The notes: a model not told the origin generated them from the sequence alone. Counted from the first letter of the stretch, positions 23,400 to 36,890 are shown. The stretch: 64,000 nt of DNA from Symsagittifera roscoffensis (GCF_963678635.1 NC_087068.1:9862027-9926026), one strand, 5' to 3'. Numbers and translations: made by a program.

Positions 23400-24850
23400 C
23401 AAGGAGCTTCCCGATCACTATTTTTTTTTTCAATTTAAAATTGATTTATTAGCTTTTTTAGGATAGACCTAATACATCCTTGAAAGTTTGACTATCTTAT
23501 ACCCAAGGCCTAACTTTGTAGTACTCCTATTATCATTCCTTAAGGAGACATACAACATATGTGCAATCCATACATATGTCAGTATATTCCTTAATTTAGT
23601 TGCTGTATTAAAACAACTAACCTTCACGGCATCCTTAGTAACTATGCCCAGTCCGCAAAATGTAAATATTTTGCACCCTCCCCAACAATTTTCTCATTGA
23701 AACCTTTAAACAGTGAAAAGGCTCAGAAAACTCTTTTCACATACCTTCACTTCTTGAATGTCAAAAACACAAGATCTCTGGACACCAACAAAAAAATCAT
23801 CATGATGACTGGTGCAATTTAGGAAACCAACAAACCGTTAATATGTCTGCAAAAACACAAATGTCAATAATGCCAGCGACAACTAAAACGACGACGAAAC
23901 AACAAATGATAAAGCTTGTCATGGTTGCGAAAATGTCGAAGGAAAGAAGGTCGGAATATAACCATCCAAACTTTTGTTGAATGAAACTAAAACAAACAGT
24001 GAAGCAACTTCAATCGTTGAATAACAAAAGATGGGATTCTCAACAATCAGGTCGTAGATTGTCATTTTTACTCTTCAAAGATTACACTCACTTATCGAAA
24101 AATGTCAAGTATCGAAAAAATTTTTCGGTTTCGTTTTGTGCATTCAAGAAGCAAAAAATATCAATGCTACAAATATACATCTGAATTTACTGGATAATTA
24201 CAAGGTTTCATTTGATTTCAAAATTGGCACATAACTTCTCATCAAAGTTTTTTAAAGATATTAATCTGGACGAGTTTTCCGTTAGAGCTATTGAAACTTT
24301 GTATTTAGACTCAAAAACTGAGATAAATTAAATTTTTGTCAAGCAGCTTCAAATTTCATCGCGATGCGAGACAAGGTCGCCCTATTTCCTTTTTTAGTTC
24401 ATAGTTTTTATCGAACCCGTCTTCAAACAATTGAATTTACAGAAGCAATTGAACGTTTCGGTTAATTGTGTCCCAAACTAGTTTCATATGAAGACGACAT
24501 AATTTGCCTTACCAAAATCCGATGTATTGACCAGTTGTTTTGCTTAATCGAAAATTTTTGCAAACAGACTCAAATGATGATTACCATGAGTTAAAGTGAA
24601 GTGCTTTCTATACCTGATTTATCACCCTATAAAACCGTCAAGGAAAGAAAAATATGTGGTAACTTGTTTTACACTTCTCAAAAAGTCAAAACTATTGATC
24701 TATTGTTGAGTTCTCAATTTCAAAAACATCGAGGTTTAATCTCACTTTGTAATTATTTGAGGGCCAAGTCATTAACACTGCCAGTCTATGTTCTGTCTAA
24801 TTTTTTTTTGTTAATGGCTGGTCATACTACAGTTATCTTGGAAACTTTTT
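23400..24850 (+). mobile_element. LINE internally deleted copy B1
   Basis: Starts with the same leader and 70-codon frame (23488-23700) and the start of the endonuclease block. It then jumps at 24220 (TTTGATTTC|AAAATTGGCACATAAC) straight to the middle of the reverse transcriptase, deleting about 1.4 kb. Copy B2 (28430-29900) has the identical junction. The deletion therefore happened once and was then copied with its surroundings. Confidence 0.8.
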
Positions 24851-25165
24851 TGCGGCTCAAGTAATGTCAAAATAATGTTTTGTAGATATGCGATCATAGA
24901 TCCAATGGATTAGGGAAGAAACTGGTGAAAAATCCTTGGTCGAGACGGTCGAAATATAAAGTGAGCACCTCGACCCGGGTTGCACCGAAAGGTGATGTTC
25001 TGTCTGGTTGAGCGAGGCGATAGATTATCCGTCAATATTTTTATTCTACTCACTCCTGTCGGACGTATCCAATGAGCTGTTCAGGAGGACACTCTACGCT
25101 GACCTCGTAGGCACAACATGCGCAAGCCGCTAGCCAGGAGAAACCCGTTAGAAAAAGCCGTTAGA
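24851..25165 (+). repeat. GC-rich insert of the LINE array, copy 1
   Basis: About 300 bp of distinctly GC-rich sequence, bounded by TTTTTTGCGGCTCAAGTAAT and CCGTTAGAGATTG. It contains a hairpin with 7-bp arms, GGTCGAG...CTCGACC (about 24938-24975). It is nearly identical to 29939-30262 and absent from the other copies. I do not recognise it. It could be a promoter or 5'UTR of the LINE, a SINE, or an unrelated insertion. Confidence 0.7.
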
Positions 25166-28100
25166 GATTGAAAAAAACTGAGTTATGACTGTTGATTTTT
25201 AAATTGACATCTAGATAACACTTTTGTTGAATGAAACTAAAAAAACAGTGAAGCAACTCCAATCGTTGAATGACAAAAGATGAGGTTTGTAGGAAAATCT
25301 TCTAGATCTGACATAGAACATCAAATCCGAAAACAACAATTTCTGCAATTTCTTTCAAAAATTCGTCGCCATACAAAGAAAGTCATTTGATCAAAATCTT
25401 AGGAAGTTTGCTTAAACAATTGGTTTCTCAAAAATCTACAACAAAAATTGCAGTGAACGTTTCAACGATAATAATACTGCTTTTATCTCAAGGTAGAAAA
25501 TTATCCTCCCTAAGATATTCCTCCGATCACTATGTTTTTTTTTCAACTTGAAATTGATTTATTAGCTTTTTTAGGAAAGACCTAATACATCCTTGAAAGA
25601 TTGACTATCTTATACTCAAGGCCTAACTTTATAGTACTCCTATTATCATTCCTTAAGGAGACATACAACATATGTGCAATCCATACATATGTCAGTAAAT
25701 TCCTTAATTTAGTTGCTGTATTAAAACAACTAACCTTCACGGCATCCTTAGTAACTATGCCCAGTCCGCAAAATGTAAATTTTTTGCACCCTCCCCAACA
25801 ATTTTCTCATTGAAACCTTTAAACAGTGAAAAAGCTCAGAAAACTCTTTTCACATACCTTCACTTCTTGAATGTCAAAAACACAGCATCTCTGGACACCA
25901 ACAAAAAAATCATCATGATGACTGGTGCAATTTAGGAAACCAACAAACCGTTAATATGTCTGCAAAAACACAAATGCCAATAATGCCAGCGACAACTAAA
26001 ACGATGACGAAACAACAAATGATAAAGCTTGTCATGGTTGCGAAAATGTCGAAGGAAAGAAGGTCGGAATATAACCATCCAAACTTTTGTTGAATGAAAC
26101 TAAAACAAACAGTGAAGCAACTTCAATCGTTAAATAACAAAAGATGAGGTTCTCAACAATCAGGTCGTAGATTGTCATTTTTACTCTTCAAAGATTACAC
26201 TCACTTATCGAAAAATGTCAAGTATCGAAAAAAATTTTCGGTTTCGTTTTGTGCATTCAAGAAGCAAAAATATCAAATCCTACAAATATACATCTGAATT
26301 TACTGGATAATTACAAGGTTTCATTTGATTTCATATCGGGTTCAAATATTTCTGAAGGTTTTTAAACAATATGGTCATCAACTTTGAGTCCTGCAAGAAC
26401 AAGTGCTTCAAGTACATGTTTTCAAAAGTTGAACTTTGTCAAACTTGATTGGTTTGTTATCAACATTTATGCAAACCCGATTTCCTTCCACGCAACTTTG
26501 AATTTCCTGTGAAATTAAGCATCAATTTTTACCCAATCAATCTAAAGCTATCGTGACCGGAAATTTAAATGCACTCAGTTGCGACAAATCGAACAATTCT
26601 TCATTACTCAAGTTAAACGATATACGCTTAAAACGATTTACCAAAGTCAAAGAACAAATTCTTGACTGATTTGGCTCTGTAGATTTCGCACTCAAGATTG
26701 ATTTTTGGGATTGTTCTTATAATGACAAGCAACATAAAACCTTTGTGAGCTTCGATTATGTTTGTATGAATTTTGAAACTGAGTATGACTCTGCGCAAAG
26801 CACTCAAACATCAATATCTGATCATTTGCTATTCCACGATTTCGTAAAACCATCAAACTTGTGTTAGCGCGGCCCTAGCTACTGGAAAATAAATGATAAA
26901 ATTTTAAAAAACAACGCCAGTTTAATTCGTAAAAATTACCCCTTTTTTTACGAAAATGTATCATTAAAAGTTACGAAAACTTTAAGCAAAATTTTCACGA
27001 CTTTCTGAAGTTGATTCGTCTGAAGGAAAGATCAGAAAGAACTCAAAATTTTGAAGTATCAAATGAAATTTTTGTCAGAGATTGCATTTACAGCGGAAAA
27101 GTTCCGAATCCGAGTTTAGTTGAAAAAAATCAATTGATGCTGGAACATCTTCAAAGGGTCTCAGAGGAATTTTTTTCAGATTTTCAAAAAAATCAGAAAA
27201 CTCTCAGTTACACTTATAAGGGTGTTCGTAAATTTTTTAGTCAATGGACCTCAAATAACACAATAAACTCAATTAAGCAAATTCAAGTGGATCAGAACGT
27301 TTATCACACGGATGAGGATAATCTTAATCAATTTCGATATTAATTTTTAGAAGTTTTTCAAATACTTTTCAAGATGAAGATGAAATTCACTGGGCTTCAA
27401 GTAAATTGAATTTGAAGAGCTCGTCTGAACCACTAGGCCATACATCTCGGCTGTACAAGACTTTCACGGTTAAATATGTTCGATTTTGGTTCAATTTTTT
27501 TTATTTAGCAAAAATCAATTTGCTCCCGAAATCTTAAAATGCCATAGCAGTACAAGATTTTTGCCCGATTACTCTTTGGAATACCAATGCGAAAACTTTA
27601 GCCCATAAAATTTGTAATAAAATTGAAAAAGACATTTGCAAAATGTAAAAAACCATCAGCATGCGTACTTGCCTGGAAAACAAATGCACGCATCAAAAGG
27701 AAAATTTGAAAAAAAAATTTACTCCAGAACGATAAGCTAACCGGGATTCATGTGCAGTAAAATAAGACTTTTTTAAGGCATTTGACAAAATTGGCACATA
27801 ACTTCTCATCAAAAATTTTTAAAGATATTAATCTGGACGAGTTTTCCGTTGGAGCTATTGAAACTTTGTATTTAGACTCAAAAACTGAGATAAATTAAAT
27901 TTTTGTCAAGCAGCTTCAATTTTCATCGCGATGTGAGACAAGGTCGCCCTATTTCCTTTTTTAGTTCCTAGTTTTTATCGAACCCTTCTTCAAACAATTG
28001 AATCTACAGAAGCAATTGAACGTTTCGGGTAATTGTGTCCCAAACTAGTTTCATATGAAGACGACAAAATTTGCCTTACCAAAATCCGATGTATTGACCG

Positions 28101-28429
28101 GTTGTTCTGCTTAATCGAAAGTTTTTGCAAACAGACTCAAATGATGATTAGCATGAGTTAAAGTGAAGTGCTTTCTATACCTGATTTATCACCTCATAAA
28201 ACCGTCAAGGAAAAAAAAATATGTGTTAACTTGTTTTACACTTCTCAAAACGTCAAAATTATTGATCTATTGTTGAGTTCTCAATTTCAAAAACATCGAG
28301 GTTTCATCTCACTTTGTAATTATTTGAGGGCCAAGTCATTAACACTGCCAGTCTATGTTCTGTCTAATTTTTTTTGGTTAATGGCTGGTCATACTACAGT
28401 TATCTTGGAAACCGTTAGTAACCGTTAGT
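25166..28429 (+). mobile_element. LINE long copy A2 (higher-order unit 2)
   Basis: The most coherent copy. The linker frame (27011-27343, 110 codons) is open. The endonuclease region reads through RLKRFTKVKEQILD to ISDHLLFHDF, and the reverse transcriptase includes KAFDKIG at about 27775 and the YEDD loop. Leader and 70-codon frame (25601-25813) are as in A1. The offset from A1 is 5030-5040 bp throughout, so A1 plus B1 and A2 plus B2 are a large tandem duplication and not separate insertions. Frameshifts between and within domains remain. Confidence 0.8.
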
Positions 28430-29938
28430 AACTCAAGGAGCTTCCCGATCACTATATTTTTTTCAATTTAAAATTGATTTATTAGCTTTTTTAGAATAGA
28501 CCTAATACATCCTTGAAAGACTGACTATCTTACTATCTTATACCCAAGGCCTAACTTTATAGTACTCCTATTATCATTCCTTAAGGAGAGATACAACATA
28601 TGTGCAATCCATACATATGTCAGTACATTCTTAATTTAGTTGCTGTATTAAAACAACTAACCTTCACGGCATCCTTAGTAACTATGCCCAGTCCGCAAAA
28701 TGTAAATATTTTGCACCCTCCCCAACAATTTTCTCATTGAAACCTTTAAACAGTGAAAAGCCTCAGAAAACTCTTTTCACATACCTTCACTTCTTGAATG
28801 TCAAAAACACAAGATCTCTGGACACCAACAAAAAAATCATCATGATGACTGGTGCAATTTAGGAAACCAACAAACCATTAATATGTCTGCAAAAACACAA
28901 ATGCCAATAATGCCAGCGACAACTAAAACGATGACGAAACAACAAATGATAAAGCTTGTCATGGTTGCGAAAATGTCGAAGGAAAGAAGGTCGGAATATA
29001 ACCATCCAAACTTTTGTTGAATGAAACTAAAACAAACAGTGAAGCAATTTCAATCGTTGAATAACAAAAGATGAGGTTCTCAACAATCAGGTCGTAGATT
29101 GTCATTTTTACTCTTCAAAGATTACACTCACTTATCGAAAAATTTCAAGTATCGAAAAAATTTTTTGGTTTCGTTTTGTGCATTCAAGAAGCAAAAATAT
29201 CAAATGCTACAAATATACATCTGAATTTACTGGATAATTACAAGGTTTCATTTGATTTCAAAATTGGCACATAACTTCTCATCAAAATTTTTTAAAGATA
29301 TTAATCTGGACGAGTTTTCCGTTAGAGCTATTGAAACTTTGTATTTAGACTCAAAAACTGAGATAAATTAAATTTTTGTCAAGCAGCTTCAAATTTCATC
29401 GCGATGCGAGACAAGGTCGCCCTATTTCCTTTTTTAGTTCATAGTTTTTATCGAACCCGTCTTCAAACAATTGAATTTACAGAAGCAATTGAACGTTTCG
29501 GTTAATTGTGTCCCAAACTAGTTTCATATGAAGACGACATAATTTGCCTTACCAAAATCCGATGTATTGACCAGTTGTTTTGCTTAATCGAAAATTTTTG
29601 CAAACAGACTCAAATGATGATTACCATGAGTTAAAGTGAAGTGCTTTCTATACCTGATTTATCACCCTATAAAACCGTCAAGGAAAGAAAAATATGTGGT
29701 AACTTGTTTTACACTTCTCAAAAAGTCAAAGTTATTGATCTATTGTTGAGTTCTCAATTTCAAAAACATCGAGGTTTAATCTCACTTTGTAATTATTTGA
29801 GGGCCAAGTCATTAACACTGCCAGTCTATGTTCTGTCTAATTTTTTTTGTTAATGGCTGGTCATACTACAGTTATCTTGGAAACCGTTAGTAACCGTTAG
29901 TAACTCAAGGAGCTTCTCGTTTACTAGCCAAGAACCCA
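28430..29938 (+). mobile_element. LINE internally deleted copy B2
   Basis: Counterpart of B1 with the same deletion junction near 29262. It runs from the leader through 29641-29853 (reverse transcriptase thumb frame) to the GTTAGTAACCGTTAGTAAC tail. It keeps about 60 bp at its 3' edge (ACTCAAGG...AACCCAAC) that B1 has lost. Confidence 0.8.
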
Positions 29939-30262
29939 ACTTTTTTGCGGCTCAAGTAATGCCAAAATAATGTTTTGTAGATAGGTGATCATAGATCCAA
30001 TGGATTAGGGGAAAAACTGGTGAAAAATCCTTGGTCGAGACGGTCGAAATATAAAGTGAGCACCTCGACCCGGGTTGCACCGAAAGGTGATGTTCTGTCT
30101 CGTTGGGCGAGGCGATAGAATATCCGTCAATATTTTTATTCTACTCACTCCTGTCGGACGTATCCAATGAGCTGTCCAGGAGGAGACTCTACGCTGACCT
30201 CGTAGGCACAACATGCGCAGCCCGCCAGCCAGGAGAAACCCGTTAGAAAAAGCCGTTAGAGA
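29939..30262 (+). repeat. GC-rich insert of the LINE array, copy 2
   Basis: Same sequence as 24851-25165 with few substitutions. A 69-codon minus-strand frame (30005-30214) is open here but disrupted in copy 1, so coding is unlikely. The position within the unit is the same as in copy 1. Confidence 0.7.
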
Positions 30263-31930
30263 TTGAAAAAAACTGAGTTATGACTGTTGATTTTTAAATT
30301 GACATCTAGATAACACTTTTGTTGAATGAAACTAAAAAAAAACAGTGAAGCAACTTCAATCGTTGAATAACAAAAGATGAGGTTTGTAGGAAAATCTTCT
30401 AGATCTTACATAGAACATCAAATCCGAAAACAACAATTTCTGCAATTTCTTTCAAAATTTCGTCGCCATACAAAGAAAGTCATTTGATCAAAATCTTAGG
30501 AAGTTTGCTTAAACAACTGGTTTCTCAAAAATCTACAACAAAAATTGCAGTGAACGTTTCAACGATAATAATACTACTTTTATCTCAAGGTAGAAAATTA
30601 TCCTCCCTAAGATATTCCTCCGATCACTATTTTTTTTTCAATTTAAAATTGATTTATTAGCTTTTTTAGGATAGACCTAATACATCCTTGAAAGTTTGAC
30701 TGTCTTATACCCAAGGCCTAACTTTATAGTACTCCTATTATCATTCCTTAAGGAGACATACAACATATGTGCAATCCATACATATGTCAGTAAATTCCTT
30801 AATTTAGTTGCTGTATTAAAACAACTAACCTTCACGGCATCCTTAGTAACTATGCCCAGTCCGCAAAATGTAAATATTTTGCACCCTCCCCAACAATTTT
30901 CTCATTGAAACCTTTAAACAGTGAAAAGGCTCAGAAAACTCTTTTCACATACCTTCACTTCTTGAATGTCAAAAACACAAGATCTCTGGACACCAACAAA
31001 AAAATCATCATGATGACTGGTGCAATTTAGGAAACCAACAAACCGTTAATATGTCTGCAAAAACACAAATGCCAATAATGCCAGCGACAACTAAAACGAT
31101 GACGAAACAACAAATGATAAAGCTTGTCATGGTTGCGAAAATGTCGAAGGAAAGAAGGTCGGAATATAACCATCCAAACTTTTGTTGAATGAAACTAAAA
31201 CAAACAGTGAAGCAACTTCAATCGTTAAATAACAAAAGATGAGGTTCTCAACAATCAGGTCGTAGATTGTCATTTTTACTCTTCAAAGATTACACTCACT
31301 TATCGAAAAATGTCAAGTAAATTCAAGTTTTTTTATTTAGCAAAAACCAATTTGCTCCCGAAATCTGAAAATGCCAGAGCAGTACAAGATTTTTGCCCGA
31401 TTACTCTTTGGAATACCAACGCGAAAACTTTAGCCCATAAAATTTGTAATAAAATTGAAAAAGACATTTGCAAAATGTAAAAAACCATCAGCATGCGTAC
31501 TTGCCTGGAAAACAAATGCACGCATCAAAAGGAAAACTTGAAAAAAAAATTTACTCCAGAACGATAAGCTAACCGGGATTCATGTGCAGTAAAATAAGAC
31601 TTTTTTAAGGCAATTGACAAAATTGGCACATAACTTCTCATCAAAATTTTCTAAAGATATTAATCTGGACGAGTTTTCCGTTAGAGCTATTGAAACTTTG
31701 TCTCTAGTTTCAAAAACTGAGATAAATCAAATTTTTGTCAAGCAGCTTCAAATTTCATCGCGATGTGAGACAAGTTCGCCCTATTTCTTTTTTTAGTTCA
31801 TAGTTTTTATCGAACCCTTCTTCAAACAATTGAATTTACAGAAGCAATTGAAGGTTTCGGGTAATTGTGTCCCAAACTAGTTTCATAGGAAGACGACATA
31901 ACTTGCCCTATCAAAATCCGATGTATTGAC
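30263..31930 (+). mobile_element. LINE copy A3, deleted and truncated (unit 3)
   Basis: Leader, 70-codon frame (30696-30908) and endonuclease start. A jump at about 31318 then leads into the reverse transcriptase beginning TTTAGCAAAAACCAATTTGC. Motif A reads KAIDKIG instead of KAFDKIG. The copy stops abruptly near 31930, inside the segment after the catalytic loop, and array homology ends. The deletion junction differs from that in B1 and B2, so it arose independently. Confidence 0.75.
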
Positions 31931-32734
31931 CGGTTGATTCGTGTATTTTGGATGCTGAGAATTTTATGCACGCCAAAAAAATACCCTCTGAAATATAGTC
32001 GGATAACGAAACTAATATAAAGGGAAAAGGAGATTCTGCATTGTATGACTAAAAGGAACGATTGAGCTCCGAGTTGTATATGCAAGAGCTCAGCTAGGGT
32101 GTGCATGTTGGGCTCCATGTTTCAATTTACGCTGTAGAAAATCAGCAGGATTTGTATTAAGAAAGGGAAAAAGTTTTCAAAGTTTTACAACAGGTAATAA
32201 AAACATAACAGCTGTCATCTGGAAGAAAGGTTTTTACAAATAATTGTTGATGTATAAAGGAAAAAATACACCTTTCAGTCTTGTAAAATTCAAGCATAAA
32301 ACTTCATTTGGGTAGTTTACGGGTTATCAAAATGATGAGCATTAAAAAACGCTTCCACTTTCTTCTAGTTGTAAGATCATCAGTTTCACATTTGTTCATC
32401 TGATCAGTTCTTTTCACAAAAATGTACTAAAAAAGAGGCTAGTTGCTATTGTTTTGAGTTTTTGAATAATCAAACGAAAAATCGGTAATTTGCTTGGTCC
32501 CAGAAACCCTACAAAGTGAACGTTTACTGTGAACCATTCTAAAAATCATTCAAAACAAATGTATTGTGTCACCTCGAGAAGCAACAGCAAGTCTATTTTT
32601 CTGAAAAAGAAGAAGAAACAATCACTGGTTTCAAAGAAACAAAAACTTGGCATTGTTCCAATATTGGAACTCATTTTTGTTAAAGACTGAAGAATGGATT
32701 GGCAGCTGGCAATCTGTATTAAGGTGTATGACAT
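31931..32734. other. AT-rich spacer
   Basis: No gene or repeat recognised. The 98-codon minus-strand frame at 31822-32118 runs antisense into the LINE and is not considered real. Confidence 0.5.
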
Positions 32735-33504
32735 AGTATATGCTACTGTATACAAAATAGAAAAGGGTATTTTTTTAGCATCTTCTCAGTTTCTTTATTC
32801 ACTAGTTCGAGATAAAACAGATCGAAAAATTGATTGAGAATTAAAAAATTATTTAAAAATTTCGAGGACAATGAAAACAATTTTCATTTGAGAACTTCTT
32901 CTATCAAGGTTTCCCATTAAATTCAAATAGTTAAATTAAATTTCATTTTTCTAAGCTTCAAAAACAATATGATTGTCTAATTGTGATATTTTTGACGAAT
33001 TTTTTAATCTGAAATTTAGTGAAGAGTCGCTTCTTTTAATAGTTTCTTCTCATTGCTTGATGTGAATTATAATAAAGTTTAACTTAACCCAAACTATCAA
33101 GTCTGCTAGGTTGATATCAATTGAATAAAAAATTCATTGCAAAAAGCTTGATTCTAATTGTTTGATTGCAAATTGGGTAATAACTCATTTTTAAATCAAG
33201 CTCGAGTTTGATTGGCTCTTATCATAAATGTTGAAGTTTCTGAAAGTAATAGAAAAGTCGACTCTGGTCGCGGTTTGTTTTCATTTTAGTTACACCAAGA
33301 AAGTTCATTTGATATCATTCTGGTTTGATTGACGGAAAAATCGGTCAAAGCAATTGTATACCTACTTTCATTCATTTGCTTTGATATATTTAAATGAGAA
33401 ATAATCTCCCACCTAAAAAATTGGGTTTTCATGTGTCTCCCATTTCTTAAACAATAGCAAGCCTTTTTAAAATTTACCTCTGTTTCATTTTTTAAATAAA
33501 ATTG

Positions 33505-33735
33505 CTGTCATTGATTAGAGACGAAAGAGTTGCATGTCTTCAGTGTGATAGAGACTATAAACGTAAAGAGACGTCAAGGCGATACAAGCACTGTGGCGTT
33601 TTCGATTGTGTCCAAAATACATTTTTGATGCATATAGCAAATGAATTTTCGTATCAAAAAGAAGCACGCCATCGCTATTCATTATTCTGCTCAAAGTTAT
33701 CTTCAAAAAATCAAGGTAGGCAAAATTGACAAAAG
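33505..33735 (+). pseudogene. Cys-rich finger relic, unit 1
   Basis: The translation contains ERVACLQCDRDYKRKE and KHCGVFDC. Together with the copies at 34540 and 59500 it points to an ancestral C-x2-C-x11-H-x3-C finger. In this copy the expected His is Arg. About 75 codons are open. It is preceded by TTGATTAG, which could be a splice acceptor. This is probably a piece of a mobile-element protein or of a host zinc-finger exon; the family is not identified. Confidence 0.4.
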
Positions 33736-34534
33736 TTATTTGAAACTGAGTGGTCAATCATTAAGTAATAAACCAATGGAAAAGTATCCAAAGCAAAAAC
33801 TCGAGATACAGAAAATCAGTTTGACTACTTTTTCAATGTTCTCCATTTGTTAGTAAATCTTTCATCGATTTTTCACATTTATTAGAATTGTTGTTGTACA
33901 TGCTACTATATACCAAATAGTAAAAGGTATTTTTTAGTATCTTCTCAGTTTTTTTTCACTAGTTTGAAATAAAGCGAACCGAAAAAATGATTGAAAAATA
34001 AGAAATTATTAATGAATATCAAAGATGTAGAAAACAATTGTCATTTGTGAACCTCATTTATCAAGATTACCCAGTAAATTCAAATAGTTAAATTAAATTT
34101 TAGTTTTTGAAAGCTTCAAAAAGCAATGTGCTTGACTGATGTTGAAATTTTACACGAATTTTTTCAACCTGAAAATTTTTGAAGAGTCATATCTTCATTA
34201 GTTTTTTTCTGATTGTATGCTGTGAATTGCAAAAAAATTGCCTTAGTCCAAACTATTAAGTCTGCTTAGTTGATATCATTTAAATATGAAATTCCTGACA
34301 AAAAAGCTTGATTCTAACTGTTTGATTTCAAAATAGGCAATAACTCATTTTTTAAATAAAGCTCGATTTTGATTGGTTGATAACATAAGTAAATACCAAC
34401 AATTGTATAACTACCTTCATTCATTTTTTTTGTACATTTAGAAAAGAAATAACCTCCCATCTAAGAAGTTGGGTTTTCATGGGTCTCCCATTAAAGTTTA
34501 CCTCTGCTTCATTTTCTTGAAAGTGCTGTCACTG

Positions 34535-34742
34535 AGTAGAGACAAAAGAGTTGCATGTCTTCAGTGTGATAGAGACTAAACACGTAAAGAGGCGTCAAAG
34601 CCTTATAAGCGGTGTGGCGTTTTTGAGTGGCCAAAATACATTTTTGATGCATATAGCAAGTGAATTTCCATATCAAAAAGAAGCACGTCATCTCTATTTG
34701 TTCTTCTGCTCGAAGTTATCTTCAAAAAATTATGGTAGTTAA
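34535..34742 (+). pseudogene. Cys-rich finger relic, unit 2
   Basis: Same frame as 33505-33735 (KRVACLQCDRD, RCGVFEW), with a stop after the second cysteine and the finger His replaced. It is the more decayed of the two tandem copies. Confidence 0.4.
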
Positions 34743-34860
34743 GGTGCAATGAGCAATTTCTATAAAAGACAAACACGCATCGCCATATGGTAATTTTTTC
34801 GAACAACCTCCATAGAGTTATTGGCGTATTCTAGTATTTGTGAAAGTTTTCCAGAAAATC

Positions 34861-36800
34861 AGACTGTGTGAAACAACTAAGGTTTCCAAAAATCATCGAA
34901 CTTTGTCTAAAATAAAAAACAAGCGAACTTTTTGTAATAACCTAAATTAAAAAGCGTTTTAATAAAATGGTTGCATTCAAACTTCTGATTAATTTCCACT
35001 GTTTATCAACGAATTTAAAATTTTTCCTTTCAAATGGACATAAAAAAGAATACTCTGATTTTTCAAAAAATTTTGAGTTTTTAAGATGAAACATGCACGT
35101 TTTTGGTCTGAAAATTGAACTTTAAAACAAAAACATATCTTAATCTGGTCCATAAAAAATTGTTTTCAAGAATTTTTTAGCAAAAAATTTGTTAGTGCTA
35201 ACTTTGTTTTGTAGTAGAAAGCGATTTAGAAAAAAAGGTTAATTTATACAGTTTTTTTCGACTAATTAACCTTCAATTTTGCATTTCAAGCTCACAGATG
35301 TTTTTGGAAGATGTATGAAAATGAAATCAACAAGTTGTTTTATCTGCATAAAACTCCTTATTTTTGAAAAACGAAAAACATAAAAGTCCCTTGTAGAAAA
35401 AAACTAGAGTTTGACAATGTTCTAGACAATTTTCAATAAACTGTGTAAATGTGAAATTTCTCGGCCTTAATTATGGATATTATAAATGACTTGAAAGGAA
35501 TCAATTGGATACATAGCTCTGGTTAGCTTGTTTGATTTTTTTGTCTTGGTTAGCTTCATTTTTTAACTTAGAAATATGGGCAGTCTTTAAGAATTTTTTG
35601 CTGATAAAAAATGATTCAGATTCATAAAAAATATTCAGTTGACATAATTGTATCCCAATTGTATTTCTTAGTTAAAATTAGGTATAACGCAAACTTTGAT
35701 AAGGATTTAGGTAAACATTGTTTAGGGACTGTGTTTCACTACATACTTTCATTTATATTTCAGTGAAGAAACTCCCAAGAAAGTCATGCTGTAGGAAAAT
35801 TTTAGCTGCTTAAATAGTCATCAGTTATCTAACTCCTGTTTTTTTCCCGAAGCCTTACAAAATAAAACATTTTTTATTAAATTTTTACCAATTACAAATA
35901 CTCTTATATTCTTTTTCGATTATTTCAAATAGCTTCAACTCTCTTTCTTCTAAACTTTTTTGAGAAATTTCTGAGATAAATTTTCTAGAGAAAATTCTGA
36001 GAACGATATAAGGCGACTTTAAGACTGTTATTGCAAAAAAATGATAACTAATGGTCACAAAAATTGTAGTCTTGAAGCAAACAATCAGAATAAGCTGCTT
36101 TGAAATAGCTAATATTATCCATTAACCTGAAATTACACATAGCGCAAATTTTTTTTAGCACTTTGCAGTGCTTATTTTACCTTGCTTATTAATTCTATTT
36201 TCAATAGAATTAGTCACATCGCTTCAGTTTTGTCCTTCTTGTATAAGTTTGTGTTAATTTTCGACAAAAATCTGAAGAAAAATTGATTCATGACCGTTGC
36301 TCTGAAAAATTCAATGTGTATGTCTATTGAGCATTTGAATGGTTGTTGTTAACTAGTGTTACATGAACCTGGACAGAAAACTAGCTAATATTACTTAAAG
36401 TGGAAAAGTTTGGACATTTACTAAATCAATATGACTTATACTTCATGGTTTTAGCTGAATCTTCCGATGTTTCAGCATGTTTGCAGCAATTTTGAGCATT
36501 GCTTTTGATCTTCAGAACGCTACATAAAATATGTCTTAAATCAAAATATATCAAATTTTATCGAATTAAAAAATTTTGAGGAAAAATGCAGATAAAACCT
36601 ATTGTTTTATGCAAAAAAATTACTTCCCCGCTTCCTTGACAGTGTGTGACGTTTCCCACTGCTTTTGAAGAACTCCGGAAGACATGCCCCGCGACAGCTT
36701 AACGGATCTCCAATTATTTTGAAGATAATTACAATGACGGCGGCAAATGTAACTTGTGAAAACCCAAGATTTGACATTGACAGTCAGAGTTGCGAGAGTT
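34861..36800. other. AT-rich region, nothing recognised
   Basis: Long A/T-rich stretch with stops in all frames; no repeat shared with the rest of the window is evident. Confidence 0.55.
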
Positions 36801-36822
36801 GTACAAAGTTAGATTTTTTTAA

Positions 36823-36890
36823 CCGAGGTTTGAACTGCCGATCTGTTGATCTTGAAATCAATGATTTCAGCGGTCGGCTAATTGCGTTAT
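36823..36890 (-). repeat. Possible tRNA-derived sequence
   Basis: On the minus strand an A-box-like TTAGCCGACCG, an anticodon-arm-like TTGATTTCAAGATCAA and a B-box-like CAGTTCAAACCTC occur in tRNA order and spacing. The acceptor stem is not convincing. It is probably a SINE head or a tRNA pseudogene. Confidence 0.35.

Larger units (their letters stand above)
32735..34860 (+). repeat. Tandem duplication of about 1.1 kb (two units)
   Basis: Unit 1 (about 32735-33892) and unit 2 (about 33893-34860) share, in the same order, GCTACT.TATAC.AAATAG, CTTCTCAGTTT, TCAAATAGTTAAATTAAATTT, AATAACTCATTTTTAAAT and the Cys-rich reading frame. They are strongly diverged with many indels, so the duplication is old. 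Confidence 0.75.
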
